Of a stretch of DNA of 64,000 bases, positions 30,220 to 38,622 are shown one piece after another. Under the pieces are notes generated by a model that was not told where the DNA came from, ran no database searches, and worked only from the letters and a program-made list of their open reading frames with translations. Location: positions 1-64,000 of the forward strand of contig NZ_PPHG01000042.1 in NCBI RefSeq assembly GCF_002904295.1, given 5' to 3'. Origin of the DNA: Amycolatopsis sp. CA-128772. Lineage in GTDB: Bacteria; Actinomycetota; Actinomycetes; Mycobacteriales; Pseudonocardiaceae. The translations under genes were made by a program, and so were the position numbers. Each line of letters begins with the position of its first letter. The first letter of the stretch is position 1.

Positions 30220-30600
30220 ATGTCCGCCAAAGACGGCGGCTACTTCAGCCGGCTGGTACGCAAGCTGACCAGCGACGTCGAGGATCTCGACGCCGACGAG
30301 ATGTCGATGAGGTCGGGCGCCGAGGGGGCGCAGCGGGCCTGCGACTGCCGCTCGGGCGAAGAGGTCACCGTGATGGGCCGGCTCCGGAGCGTCGAGCTGT
30401 GCCCGACCAACGAGGCCGCCACGCTGGAGGCCGAGCTGTTCGACGGAACACAGGGCGTGACGCTAATCTGGCTCGGCCGCCGCCGGATCCCGGGCATCGA
30501 GCCTGGCCGGACGATCAAGGTGCGCGGCCGGATGGCCGAGCGTGCCGGCCAGAAGGTGCTGTACAACCCCTATTACGAGCTCCAGAGCCCAGTGAGTTGA
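30220..30600 (+). CDS. OB-fold nucleic-acid-binding-domain protein
   Basis: 126 residues from ATG 30220, with GGAG 5 nt upstream. After a charged N-terminus with two cysteines (RACDCRSGEE), the rest is a single OB-fold: VTVMGRLRSVELCP, ATLEAELFDGTQGVTLIWLG, and TIKVRGRMAERAGQKVLYNP. Matches Rv2694c. It probably binds single-stranded nucleic acid, but no activity is known to me. Next gene starts 9 bp later, so a two-gene operon with DUF3159 is likely. Confidence 0.85.
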   Translation: MSAKDGGYFSRLVRKLTSDVEDLDADEMSMRSGAEGAQRACDCRSGEEVTVMGRLRSVELCPTNEAATLEAELFDGTQGVTLIWLGRRRIPGIEPGRTIKVRGRMAERAGQKVLYNPYYELQSPVS

Positions 30601-30609
30601 TCACCCATC

Positions 30610-31335
30610 GTGACTGAACCCGCCCCGAGCGAGAAGAAGACCGACGACGCGGAAGAACCGCAGCCGACCCTCCTCGAGCAGATGGGCGGCGTGTCCGGCC
30701 TGATCTACTCGTCGGTGCCGGTGATCGTCTTCGTGCTGGCCAACTCGTTCTTCGGGCTGACCGCGGCCATCTGGACGTCGATCGGCAGCGCCGTGGCCAT
30801 CGCGGTGCTGCGCCTGGTCCGCAAGGAGCCCCTCCAGCCGGCGATCTCGGGCTTCTTCGGTGTGGCGATCGCGGCGTTCATCGCCTACCGCACGGGGTCG
30901 GCGAAGGGCTTCTTCCTGTTCGGCATCTACGCGAGCCTGATCTACTGCGGCATCTTCGTGCTGTCGGTGGTGGTGCGCTGGCCGATCGCGGGCGTGGTCT
31001 GGAACCTGCTCAACGGCACCGGCCAGGCATGGCGGCGCGACAAGCCGTCCCGCTACGGCTACGACGTCGCGACGCTGGCGATGGCGGCGATCTTCGCGGC
31101 CCGGTTCGTGGTGCAGCGGTGGCTGTACCAGGAGGACTACACGGGCTGGCTGGCCTTCGCGAAGATCGCGATGGGCTACCCGCTGTACGCGCTGGGCCTG
31201 CTGGTGGTGGTCTGGGCGGTGCGGCGGTCGGACAAGCGCCTGAAGGCACTGGCCGAGGCGGAGCCGGCGCCGGAGACCGACGCGGAGGTCGAGGCGCGGT
31301 TGCGTCAGAAGTACGCCCAGACGCCGGACGCCTGA
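30610..31335 (+). CDS. DUF3159 family integral membrane protein
   Basis: 241 residues with about six hydrophobic segments, for example SSVPVIVFVLANSFFGLTAA and YPLYALGLLVVVWAVRRSDK, and short charged termini. Hydrophilic N-terminal tail (SEKKTDDAEEPQPTLLEQMG) is typical of the family. Equivalent to Rv2693c; the function is unknown, but its constant neighbourhood with the ceoBC potassium genes suggests a link to ion or membrane homeostasis (inference). Ends in a convergent junction holding 21-bp repeats and a strong terminator. Confidence 0.88.
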   Translation: MTEPAPSEKKTDDAEEPQPTLLEQMGGVSGLIYSSVPVIVFVLANSFFGLTAAIWTSIGSAVAIAVLRLVRKEPLQPAISGFFGVAIAAFIAYRTGSAKGFFLFGIYASLIYCGIFVLSVVVRWPIAGVVWNLLNGTGQAWRRDKPSRYGYDVATLAMAAIFAARFVVQRWLYQEDYTGWLAFAKIAMGYPLYALGLLVVVWAVRRSDKRLKALAEAEPAPETDAEVEARLRQKYAQTPDA

Positions 31336-31360
31336 CAACCGCGCGCGCGGGGGCGCGCCC

Positions 31361-31452
31361 GAGTTCCGCCTCGGATCACGTGAGTCGCGGCTCGGATCAC
31401 GTGAGTCGCGGCTCGGATCACGTGAGTCCCGCCTTGAGTCACGCGGGCTCGG
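31361..31452. repeat. 21-bp tandem repeat, about 3 full copies plus degenerate ends (locus 2)
   Basis: Units GATCACGTGAGTCGCGGCTCG begin at 31374, 31395 and 31416 (the last slightly diverged), with a 13-bp partial copy before and a degraded copy after. Period is 21 bp. Located between convergent DUF3159 and ceoC genes. On the minus strand it shares ACTC-CGTGATC-GAG with the repeat at 50863. Confidence 0.85.
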
Positions 31453-31466
31453 CTCACCGGCCCACG

Positions 31467-31500
31467 AAAAAGGCCCCCGGCGACCTCGCCAGGGGCCTTT
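31467..31500. terminator. strong bidirectional terminator between DUF3159 and ceoC
   Basis: AAAGGCCCC (31469-31477) pairs with GGGGCCTTT (31492-31500); after one C/A mismatch the stem continues GGCGA (31479-31483) with TCGCC (31486-31490). A run of five A's on the left gives a T tract for the minus-strand transcript. Confidence 0.85.
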
Positions 31501-31509
31501 CCCACGTCC

Positions 31510-32166
31510 TCAGTACCCGAGCGCCGTCCGGATCTCCGGCTCCACGTCCGCGGTTGCCACGAACAGCAGCTCGTCGCCCGGCTCCAGGGGGTCCTCCGGC
31601 TGGGGCACGATCACCCGGTCGCCGCGCAGGATCGTCACCAGGGCCGCGTCCCGGGGCAGGGTCAGCTCGCTCACCGGCTTGCCGGCCAGCGGTGTCTCCT
31701 CCGGCAGCGTCAGCTCGACCAGGTTCGCGTTGCTCTGGCGGAACGTCATCAGCCGCACCAGGTCGCCGACGCTGACCGCCTCCTCGACCATCGCCGCCAG
31801 CATGCGCGGGGTCGAGACCGCCACGTCGACGCCCCAGGCGTCGGTGAACAGCCACTCGTTGGCCGGGTTGTTCACCCGGGCCACCACGCGCCGGACCGCG
31901 AACTCCGTCTTCGCCAGCAGCGAGACCACCAGGTTCGCCTTGTCGTCGCCGGTCGCCGCGATGACGACGTCGCACTGCTCGATCCCGGACTCCTCCAGGA
32001 TCGAGACCTCGCACGCGTCACCGAGCACCCAGTCGGCCTGCTCGACCGCGTGCGGCTCGAACTGGTCGGCCTCGCGCTCGATCAGCATCACCTGGTGCCT
32101 GCCGTCGATCAGCTCGGCGGCGATGGACCGGCCGACCGCCCCGGCACCCGCAATCGCGACCCTCAT
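31510..32166 (-). CDS. ceoC: TrkA-family potassium uptake regulatory protein (CeoC-like)
   Basis: NAD(H)-binding regulatory subunit of Trk/Ktr-type potassium uptake, 218 residues. RCK_N Rossmann fold begins MRVAIAGAGAVGRSIAAEL and continues CDVVIAATGDDKANLVVSLL; the C-terminal RCK_C part carries PLAGKPVSELTLPRDAALVT and PLEPGDELLFVATAD. The ATG start overlaps the ceoB stop (ATGA), so CeoB and CeoC are co-translated. The matching mycobacterial pair is Rv2691-Rv2692. No TrkH/KtrB pore gene is seen in this window. Confidence 0.92.
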   Translation of the reverse strand: MRVAIAGAGAVGRSIAAELIDGRHQVMLIEREADQFEPHAVEQADWVLGDACEVSILEESGIEQCDVVIAATGDDKANLVVSLLAKTEFAVRRVVARVNNPANEWLFTDAWGVDVAVSTPRMLAAMVEEAVSVGDLVRLMTFRQSNANLVELTLPEETPLAGKPVSELTLPRDAALVTILRGDRVIVPQPEDPLEPGDELLFVATADVEPEIRTALGY

Positions 32167-32828
32167 GCCTCGTCCTCCGGTTCGCGGTGGGCCACACTGG
32201 TGACGTCGGTGACGGTGCCGGACCGCGCGGCCACCCACACGACGTCGTCGGCCTGCAGCACGGTCTTCGTGTCGGGCAGCACGCCGGTGCCGAAGCGCAT
32301 GATGAACGCCACCCGCGCGCCGGTCGCCTCCTGCAGCGACTTCACCGAGTGCCCGACCCAGCCCTCGTGCAGCGGCAGCTGCAGCAGCGCGACGTTGCCC
32401 GACGGGTCCCGCCACGCCGACGCCACGCCGTCCGGCAGCAGCGAGCGCAGGAACCGGTCGGTCGTCCACGGCACGGTCGCCACCGTCGGGATGCCCAGCC
32501 GCTCGTACACGGCCGCGCGCTTGTGGTCGTAGATCCGCGCGACGACGTGCTCGATGCCGAAGTTCTCCCGGGCGACGCGCGCCGAAATGATGTTCGAGTT
32601 GTCGCCGCTGGACACCGCCGCGAACGCGCCGGCCCGCTCGATGCCGGCCTCGATCAGCACCCGGCGGTCGAAGCCGACGCCGACGACCTGCTGGCCGTGG
32701 AAGTCGCTGCCGAGCCGGCGGAACGCCTGCTGGTTCTTGTCGATGACGGCCACCTCGTGGCCGAGCCGCTCCAGCGCAGCGGCCAGGGACGCGCCGACCC
32801 GGCCGCACCCCATGATCACCACGTGCAC
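32163..32828 (-). CDS. ceoB: TrkA-family potassium uptake regulatory protein (CeoB-like)
   Basis: 221 residues, GTG start. Rossmann RCK_N domain MHVVIMGCGRVGASLAAAL then FAAVSSGDNSNIISARVARE and VVARIYDHKRAAVYERLGIP, followed by an RCK_C domain around LPLHEGWVGHSVKSLQEATG and QADDVVWVAARSG. First gene of the ceoB-ceoC pair and divergent from the APC permease with 91 bp between. CeoB and CeoC are distinct paralogs probably forming a mixed regulatory ring (inference). Confidence 0.92.
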   Translation of the reverse strand: MHVVIMGCGRVGASLAAALERLGHEVAVIDKNQQAFRRLGSDFHGQQVVGVGFDRRVLIEAGIERAGAFAAVSSGDNSNIISARVARENFGIEHVVARIYDHKRAAVYERLGIPTVATVPWTTDRFLRSLLPDGVASAWRDPSGNVALLQLPLHEGWVGHSVKSLQEATGARVAFIMRFGTGVLPDTKTVLQADDVVWVAARSGTVTDVTSVAHREPEDEA

Positions 32829-32919
32829 GCCCTGCCTCCTCCTCGGCGGTTACCCGTCCGTCTTGCCCCCGACATACCAGCGCCGAACCTACCGTGCCCG
32901 GTACAGCTACGCTTTCGTG

Positions 32920-34953
32920 GTGTCGAAGTTCCCGACCGTGCTGAAACGCCTGGTCCTCGGACGTCCGTTCCGCAGTGACCGGCTCTCTCACACGCTCCTG
33001 CCGAAGCGCATCGCGCTGCCCATTTTCGCGTCCGACGCGCTCTCGAGCGTGGCGTACGCCCCGGAAGAGATCTTCCTGACGCTGAGCGTCGCCGGGCTGT
33101 CCGCGTACGCGATCGCGCCGTGGATCGGCATCATGGTCGCCCTGGTCATGCTGGTCGTCGTCGCCTCCTACCGGCAGAACGTGCACGCCTACCCGAGCGG
33201 TGGCGGCGACTACGAGGTCGCCAACACGAACCTGGGCGGCAAGTTCGGCCTCACCGTGGCCAGCGCCCTGCTGGTCGACTACGTCCTGACGGTGGCGGTG
33301 TCCACTTCGTCCGGTGTGGCCAACATCGGCTCGGCCGTCCCGTGGGTCGCGCAGCACAAGGTGCTCGCGTCGATCGTCATCGTGGTCGTGCTGACGTCGC
33401 TGAACCTGCGCGGCATCCGCGAGTCGGGGAAGGCCTTCGCGATCCCGACATACGGGTTCATCCTGGGCATCCTGGCCATGGTCGCCTGGGGGCTGCTCCA
33501 GGCCGCCACCGGCACCGAGATGAAGGCCGAAAGCGCCGGGTTCACCCTCAACGCCGAAGGCACCTTCGCGGGCGTCGCGTACGCGTTCCTGATCCTGCGG
33601 GCGTTCTCCTCCGGGGCGGCCGCGCTGACCGGGGTCGAGGCGATCAGCAACGGCGTCCCGGCGTTCCAGAAGCCGAAGTCGAAGAACGCGGCCACCACGC
33701 TGCTGCTGATGGGCGTGCTCGCGGTCACCATGCTGGTCGGCATCATCACGCTGGCCACGATCACCGACGTCAAGTTCGCCGAGGACCCGGCCCGGCAGCT
33801 CGCCGGCGCGCCGGCCGGCTACGAGCAGAAGACGATCGTCGCGCAGATCGCGCACGCGGTGTTCGCCGACTTCCCGCCGGCGTTCTACTACATCTCCTTC
33901 TCCACCGGCATCATCCTGCTGCTGGCCGCGAACACCGCGTTCAACGGCTTCCCGGTGCTGGGCTCGATCCTGGCCCAGGACCGCTACCTGCCCCGGCAGC
34001 TGCACACCCGCGGCGACCGGCTGGCGTTCTCCAACGGCATCCTGTTCCTGAGCGCCTTCGCGCTGGTCCTGATCATCGCCTTCGACGCCGAGGTCACCCG
34101 GCTCATCCAGCTCTACATCGTGGGTGTGTTCGTGTCGTTCACGGTGAGCCAGGCGGGCATGATCCGGCACTGGAACCGGTTGCTGGCCAAGGAAACCGAC
34201 CCCGCCAAGCGGCGCCGGATGCGGCGTTCCCAGGCCGTCAACGCGGTCGGCCTCACCTGCACCGGCGTGGTGCTGGTGATCGTGCTCATCACCAAGTTCC
34301 TGCTCGGCGCGTGGATCGCGATCGCCGCGATGGTGGCCATCTTCGTGCTCATGACGGCGATCCGGCGGCACTACGACCGCGTCGCCGACGAGCTGAAGGA
34401 CCTCGGCGACACCCCGACCGTGCTGCCCTCGCGCAACCACGCCATCGTGCTGGTGTCCAAACTGCACCGTCCGACGCTGCGCGCGCTGGCCTACGCGAAG
34501 GCGATGCGTCCGGACGTTCTCGAAGCCGTCACGGTCAATGTGGACGATGCGGACACGCGAAGGCTCACCGCCGAGTGGGACGCGCACAATTTCAAGGTGC
34601 CGCTGAAGGTCGTCGAATCGCCCTACCGGGAGATCACGAAGCCGGTCCTCGACTACGTGAAGCGCGTGCGCGGTGACAATCCGCGCAACGTGGTCACCGT
34701 GTTCATCCCGGAGTACGTGGTCGGGCACTGGTGGGAACAGGTGCTGCACAACCAGAGCGCGCTGCGGCTCAAGGGCCGGCTGCTGTTCCAGTCCGGCGTG
34801 ATCGTGGCGAGCGTGCCGTGGCAGCTGGAGTCCTCGGCCAAGGCGGCCGCGCGGGTCCGCAACGAGCGCCCGGCGGCCGGCGACGTCCGCCGCGGGTTCT
34901 CGGCCAACGGGAAGCCGGTCGCGGCGCCGAAGCCCAAGGAGCCGGTCGAATGA
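32920..34953 (+). CDS. APC-type permease with C-terminal cytosolic domain
   Basis: 677 residues from GTG 32920 (GTG 32917 possible; no ribosome site, so perhaps leaderless). Residues 30-480 are an APC-type transporter with about 12 helices: LPIFASDALSSVAYAPEEIF opens the domain and AYPSGGGDYEVANTNLG follows the second helix. The C-terminal 170 residues form a soluble domain (HAIVLVSKLHRPTLRALAYA, then VPLKVVESPYREITKPVLDY) resembling a universal-stress-like fold. Matches Rv2690c, divergent from ceoB in both species; the substrate is unknown, with a link to potassium or osmotic balance possible. The stop overlaps the methyltransferase start. Confidence 0.88.
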   Translation: MSKFPTVLKRLVLGRPFRSDRLSHTLLPKRIALPIFASDALSSVAYAPEEIFLTLSVAGLSAYAIAPWIGIMVALVMLVVVASYRQNVHAYPSGGGDYEVANTNLGGKFGLTVASALLVDYVLTVAVSTSSGVANIGSAVPWVAQHKVLASIVIVVVLTSLNLRGIRESGKAFAIPTYGFILGILAMVAWGLLQAATGTEMKAESAGFTLNAEGTFAGVAYAFLILRAFSSGAAALTGVEAISNGVPAFQKPKSKNAATTLLLMGVLAVTMLVGIITLATITDVKFAEDPARQLAGAPAGYEQKTIVAQIAHAVFADFPPAFYYISFSTGIILLLAANTAFNGFPVLGSILAQDRYLPRQLHTRGDRLAFSNGILFLSAFALVLIIAFDAEVTRLIQLYIVGVFVSFTVSQAGMIRHWNRLLAKETDPAKRRRMRRSQAVNAVGLTCTGVVLVIVLITKFLLGAWIAIAAMVAIFVLMTAIRRHYDRVADELKDLGDTPTVLPSRNHAIVLVSKLHRPTLRALAYAKAMRPDVLEAVTVNVDDADTRRLTAEWDAHNFKVPLKVVESPYREITKPVLDYVKRVRGDNPRNVVTVFIPEYVVGHWWEQVLHNQSALRLKGRLLFQSGVIVASVPWQLESSAKAAARVRNERPAAGDVRRGFSANGKPVAAPKPKEPVE

Positions 34954-36137
34954 CGAGCTGGCTGGGCCGCGTCCTCGAGGTCGAGGTCGGCGCGGTGGCG
35001 CACGGCGGGCACTGCGTGGCGCGCGCGGACGGGCGGGTCGTGTTCGTCCGGCACGCGCTGCCGGGCGAGCAGGTCCGCGTCGAGATCACCGAGGACAACG
35101 GCGGCTCCTTCTGCCGGGGCGACGCCGTCGAGGTGCTTTCCCCGTCGCCGCACCGGGTTCCGCCGCCGTGCCCGCTGGCCGTGCCCGGTGGCTGCGGTGG
35201 CTGCGACTGGCAGCACGCGACGCCGGGCTACCAGCGCTCCCTGAAGGCGTCGGTGGTCGCGGAGCAGCTGCAGCGGCTGGCCGGGATCGAGCGCGAGGTC
35301 GTCGTGGAGGCCCTGAACGGCGGGCCGCTGGACTGGCGCAGCCGCGTCCGGCTGGTCGCCGGCGGCGACGGGCGCGCGGGGCTGCGCGCCCACCACAGCC
35401 ACCGGGTGGTGGCCCTGGACGACTGCCCGATCGCCGTTCCCGGCGAGCTCGACGACGTCCTGGCGCGGCGCTGGCGGCCGGGCAGCGAGTTGGAGGTGAC
35501 GACCGACGGCGACGGCGGCCTGCACGTGCGGGAGCTCTCGACGGTCCGCGGCAAGGTGCGCGCGCGGCAGCTGACCGGCGGGGTGGCGGTCCAGCACGCG
35601 GCGGGCCGCGACTGGCGCCTGGACGCGCACGGGTTCTGGCAGGTCCACCCGGCGGCGGCGTCGACGCTGGCCGCGGTCGTGGCGGAGTGGGCGGAGGCGC
35701 CGTCCGGCGGCTCGGCCTGGGACCTCTACGCCGGGGTCGGGCTGTTCGCGTCGGTGCTGGCGGGCCAGGTGGGCCCGTCGGGCAGCGTGCTGGCGGTCGA
35801 GTCCGGCCGGCGCGCGGTCGCCGACGGCGAGCGCAACCTCGCGGACCTGCTGCAGGTCTCGTGGCGCGCGGGGCGGGTGGAGCACGTGCTGGCGTCGGCG
35901 GCCAAGCCGGTCGACGTGGTGGTGCTGGATCCGCCGCGCAAGGGCGCGGGCAAGGCGGTCGTGGAGTCGATCGTGGCGGGCGCACCGGACCGGATCGTGT
36001 ACGTGGCCTGCGACCCGGCGGCGCTGGCGCGGGACGTGGCGACCTTCGCCGCGCACGGGTATTGGCTGACGGACCTGCGGGCGTTCGACGCGTTCCCGAT
36101 GACCCACCACGTGGAGTGCGTGGCGCTGCTGTCGTGA
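34950..36137 (+). CDS. TRAM-domain class I SAM-dependent RNA methyltransferase (RlmD/TrmA family)
   Basis: Probable 5-methyluridine methyltransferase for tRNA or 23S rRNA, 395 residues, orthologous by place to Rv2689c. N-terminal TRAM beta-barrel (VEVGAVAHGGHCVARADGRV). An iron-sulfur cluster is implied by PCPLAVPGGCGGCDWQHA (three spaced cysteines) and a further Cys in LDDCPIA. SAM-binding motif DLYAGVGLFASVLAG; catalytic region VVLDPPRKGAGKAVVES, with the nucleophilic Cys in IVYVACDPAALARD. ATG overlaps the permease stop, so translation is coupled. Confidence 0.92.
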   Translation: MTSWLGRVLEVEVGAVAHGGHCVARADGRVVFVRHALPGEQVRVEITEDNGGSFCRGDAVEVLSPSPHRVPPPCPLAVPGGCGGCDWQHATPGYQRSLKASVVAEQLQRLAGIEREVVVEALNGGPLDWRSRVRLVAGGDGRAGLRAHHSHRVVALDDCPIAVPGELDDVLARRWRPGSELEVTTDGDGGLHVRELSTVRGKVRARQLTGGVAVQHAAGRDWRLDAHGFWQVHPAAASTLAAVVAEWAEAPSGGSAWDLYAGVGLFASVLAGQVGPSGSVLAVESGRRAVADGERNLADLLQVSWRAGRVEHVLASAAKPVDVVVLDPPRKGAGKAVVESIVAGAPDRIVYVACDPAALARDVATFAAHGYWLTDLRAFDAFPMTHHVECVALLS

Positions 36138-36170
36138 GTTTTGTCGGTGGTGGTCGGCACACTTCGGGGC

Positions 36171-36743
36171 ATGACTCCACTCGACGAGTTCGACATGGCG
36201 GCTTCGACGGTGACCGGGCTGGTCACCGCGCTCCGAGCGGACCAGTGGGCACACCCGACGGCGTGCGCTGACTGGGACGTGCGCGCGGTGGTGAACCACC
36301 TGGCCCACGGCAACGCGAAGGTGGCGTTCTGGGCGGGCACGGGCCCACCGGCCCCGGACGGCGACCACCTGGGACCGTCGCCGGCGGAGGCGTTCACCGC
36401 ATCGGTGGCGGCGGCACGTGCGGTGCTGACGGCACCGGGCCTGTTTTCGCGCCAGGTGACGACTCCGCTCGGCGAGGTACCGGGGGTGTTCCTGGTGCAC
36501 ATGAGGGTGAACGAGTACGTGGTGCACGGCTGGGACATCGCCGACGCGACGGGTGTCTCGACGGATCTGGTCCCGGAATTGGCGGAGCAGGCGCTGGAGC
36601 AGTGGCGGGAGCGGTTCGGGGCGGCGCCGCGGCAGCCGGGCGGGCCGTTCGGGCCGGAAGTCGCGGCGGCACCGGACGCGACGGCGGCGGACCGGCTGGC
36701 GGCCTTCCTCGGGCGGAGGGCGGTGGGGGGAAGGGGTAGGTGA
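36171..36743 (+). CDS. TIGR03086-type / maleylpyruvate-isomerase-like metal-binding protein
   Basis: 190 residues of the DinB/mycothiol-dependent enzyme superfamily. The N-terminal helix bundle reads LDEFDMAASTVTGLVTALRA and DWDVRAVVNHLAHGNAKV (metal-ligand His), with HMRVNEYVVHGWDIADATG supplying further ligands. Such proteins act as mycothiol-dependent isomerases or transferases in actinobacteria; the reaction here is unknown. ATG 36171 chosen; GTG 36141 is possible. It is not part of the mycobacterial order and probably inserted beside it. The C-terminus becomes Gly/Arg-rich. Confidence 0.75.
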   Translation: MTPLDEFDMAASTVTGLVTALRADQWAHPTACADWDVRAVVNHLAHGNAKVAFWAGTGPPAPDGDHLGPSPAEAFTASVAAARAVLTAPGLFSRQVTTPLGEVPGVFLVHMRVNEYVVHGWDIADATGVSTDLVPELAEQALEQWRERFGAAPRQPGGPFGPEVAAAPDATAADRLAAFLGRRAVGGRGR

Positions 36744-36979
36744 GGGGCGGCCGGGCGGTGCAGCGGGTTGTGGGGTCAGAGTGGCCGGCGCCTCGGGCCT
36801 GCGCAGCGCTCGCGAACGCTGCGGTGGCTTCCAGAGGGCTGGGGAGCTGCGGTTGGCTGCGGGGTGGTTGCGCCTGCGGTCGAGCCGGCGCGGCCCGGGC
36901 GCAGGCGCAGCCTCCCTTGCGTCGCGGTGGAGGCAGCATGAGGTGGTCGGCCGTCCGGGGGATCCCGATCGGGGGATGC
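36744..36979. other. 236-bp convergent gap with no gene
   Basis: No supported ORF in the gap between the TIGR03086-like gene and the aldehyde dehydrogenase. It contains one hairpin (annotated separately) and no 21-bp repeats. Confidence 0.6.
36866..36912. terminator. hairpin in a convergent gap
   Basis: TGCGCCTGCG (36869-36878) pairs perfectly with CGCAGGCGCA (36900-36909); beyond a T-G pair, two G-C pairs extend it to 13. The loop is 21 nt and GC-rich. Confidence 0.55.
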
Positions 36980-38449
36980 TCAGCCGGCGAACCAGTGCTG
37001 CGGGGCCGGGCGCAGGTTCTGGTAGATGTGCTTGACCTCCGTGTACTCGGCCAGCCCCGTCGGGCCCAGCTCGCGGCCGAAGCCCGACTGCTTGTAGCCG
37101 CCCCACTCGGCCTGAGGCAGGTACGGGTGGAAGTCGTTGATCCAGACCGTGCCGTGGCGCAACCGCCCGGCCACCCGCTGCGCGCGCCCCGCGTCCTGGG
37201 TGAACACCGCGCCCGCCAGGCCGTAGTGGGTGTCGTTGGCGATGCGGACCGCGTCGTCCTCGTCGGTGAACGTCTCGACCGTGAGGACCGGGCCGAACGA
37301 CTCGTCGACCACCGCCGACGAGCCCTGTTTCACCTGGTCCAGGATGGTCGGCAGGTAGTAGAACCCGTCGGCCAGTGCCGGGTCGTCCGGACGGCGGCCG
37401 CCCGTGCGCAGCACCGCGCCTTCGGCCAGGGCCGCCGCCACGTACGCCTCGACCTTCGCCCGGTGCGCCGCCGAGATCAGGGGGCCGGTCTCCGCCTGCG
37501 CGTCGAACGGGCCGCCCAGGCGGATCCGCTCGGCCCGGCGGACCAGCTCGGCGACGAACTCGTCGTGCCACTCGCGCTGGACGATCAGCCGCGCGCCCGC
37601 CGAGCACACCTGGCCGGAGTGCAGGAACACCGCCGTCAGCGCGTAGTCGACCGCGGTCTCGAAGTCGGCGTCGGCGAACACCACGTTCGGGTTCTTGCCG
37701 CCCAGCTCCAGGGCCACCTTCTTGACCGTGGCCGCGGCCGACGCGGCGATCACCTTGCCCGTCGCCAGGCCGCCGGTGAACGACACCAGGTCGACGTCCG
37801 GGTGGGCCGCCAGCGGTGCGCCGGCCTCGGCGCCCGCGCCCAGCACCAGGTTGCCCACGCCCGGCGGCAGGCCCGCCTCGGTGAGCAGCTTGAGGAACAG
37901 GATCGCGGTGTGCGGGGTCAGCTCGCTGGGCTTGAGCACGAACGTGTTGCCCGCCGCCAGCGCCGGCGCGATCTTCCACACGGTCTGCAGCAGCGGGTAG
38001 TTCCAGGGCGTGATCAGCCCGCAAACGCCGACCGGCTCGTGCACGATCCGGCTGAACGCGTCCGGGTTGCCGGTGTCGACCACGCGGCCGGCGTCCTGCG
38101 CCGCGAGCTTGCCGAAGTACCGCAGGCAGGCGGCGATGTCGGCCATGTCGTACCGGCTCTCCACCAGGCGCTTGCCGGTGTCGAGCGACTCGGCGCGGGC
38201 GAACGCCTCCGCGTCGCGATCGAGCAGGTCGGCGGTGCGCAGCAGCAGGTCGCCGCGCTGGTGGGCGGGGGTGCCGGGCCACGGGCCGGTGCCGAACGCG
38301 CGGCGCGCCGCCGCGATGGCGGCCTCGGTGTCCTCGGCGGTGCCCTCGGCGACCGTCGCGACCAGGGAACCGTCGGCCGGGCAGCGGATCTCGCGCCGGC
38401 CGCCGGCCACCGCGTCCACCCATTCGCCGCCGATGAAGAAGTCCGCCAT
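36980..38449 (-). CDS. NAD(P)-dependent aldehyde dehydrogenase (betaine-aldehyde-dehydrogenase-like)
   Basis: 489 residues from ATG 38449. Complete ALDH fold: PWNYPLLQTVWKIAPALAAG (cofactor site), FTGGLATGKVIAASAA (Rossmann loop), VALELGGKNPNVVFADAD (general base Glu), HSGQVCSAGARLIVQ (catalytic Cys) and EVKHIYQNLRPAPQHW at the end. Closest in feel to betaine or other omega-amino aldehyde dehydrogenases, but the substrate cannot be fixed. It stands alone between the syntenic block and dxs, convergent with its upstream neighbour; no choline oxidation genes are nearby. Confidence 0.9.
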   Translation of the reverse strand: MADFFIGGEWVDAVAGGRREIRCPADGSLVATVAEGTAEDTEAAIAAARRAFGTGPWPGTPAHQRGDLLLRTADLLDRDAEAFARAESLDTGKRLVESRYDMADIAACLRYFGKLAAQDAGRVVDTGNPDAFSRIVHEPVGVCGLITPWNYPLLQTVWKIAPALAAGNTFVLKPSELTPHTAILFLKLLTEAGLPPGVGNLVLGAGAEAGAPLAAHPDVDLVSFTGGLATGKVIAASAAATVKKVALELGGKNPNVVFADADFETAVDYALTAVFLHSGQVCSAGARLIVQREWHDEFVAELVRRAERIRLGGPFDAQAETGPLISAAHRAKVEAYVAAALAEGAVLRTGGRRPDDPALADGFYYLPTILDQVKQGSSAVVDESFGPVLTVETFTDEDDAVRIANDTHYGLAGAVFTQDAGRAQRVAGRLRHGTVWINDFHPYLPQAEWGGYKQSGFGRELGPTGLAEYTEVKHIYQNLRPAPQHWFAG

Positions 38450-38622
38450 GCGGCCATTCTCGTGGCCACGCCGCGTGACCGCCACAGCGACGCGGGGAGA
38501 CGAGGTTCACCCCGGGTGCTGACCGGCGGTCGCGCTCGGGTGTGACGCCGGACGCGGCGGGCGGAACCACCCTGGCGGGTCTCCGTAGACTGGCCGGAAC
38601 CGAGCGAGTGAGGTGGAGACGA

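Noticed and set aside
28590..30230. 546-residue minus-strand open frame
   Set aside because: Overlaps the DUF3710 gene antisense and only its out-of-frame part covers the real hydrolase gene.
31510..34749. 1079-residue minus-strand open frame ending in CeoC
   Set aside because: Only the C-terminal 218 residues are CeoC; the rest is antisense to the permease or out of frame with CeoB. The ATG overlapping the CeoB stop is the real start.
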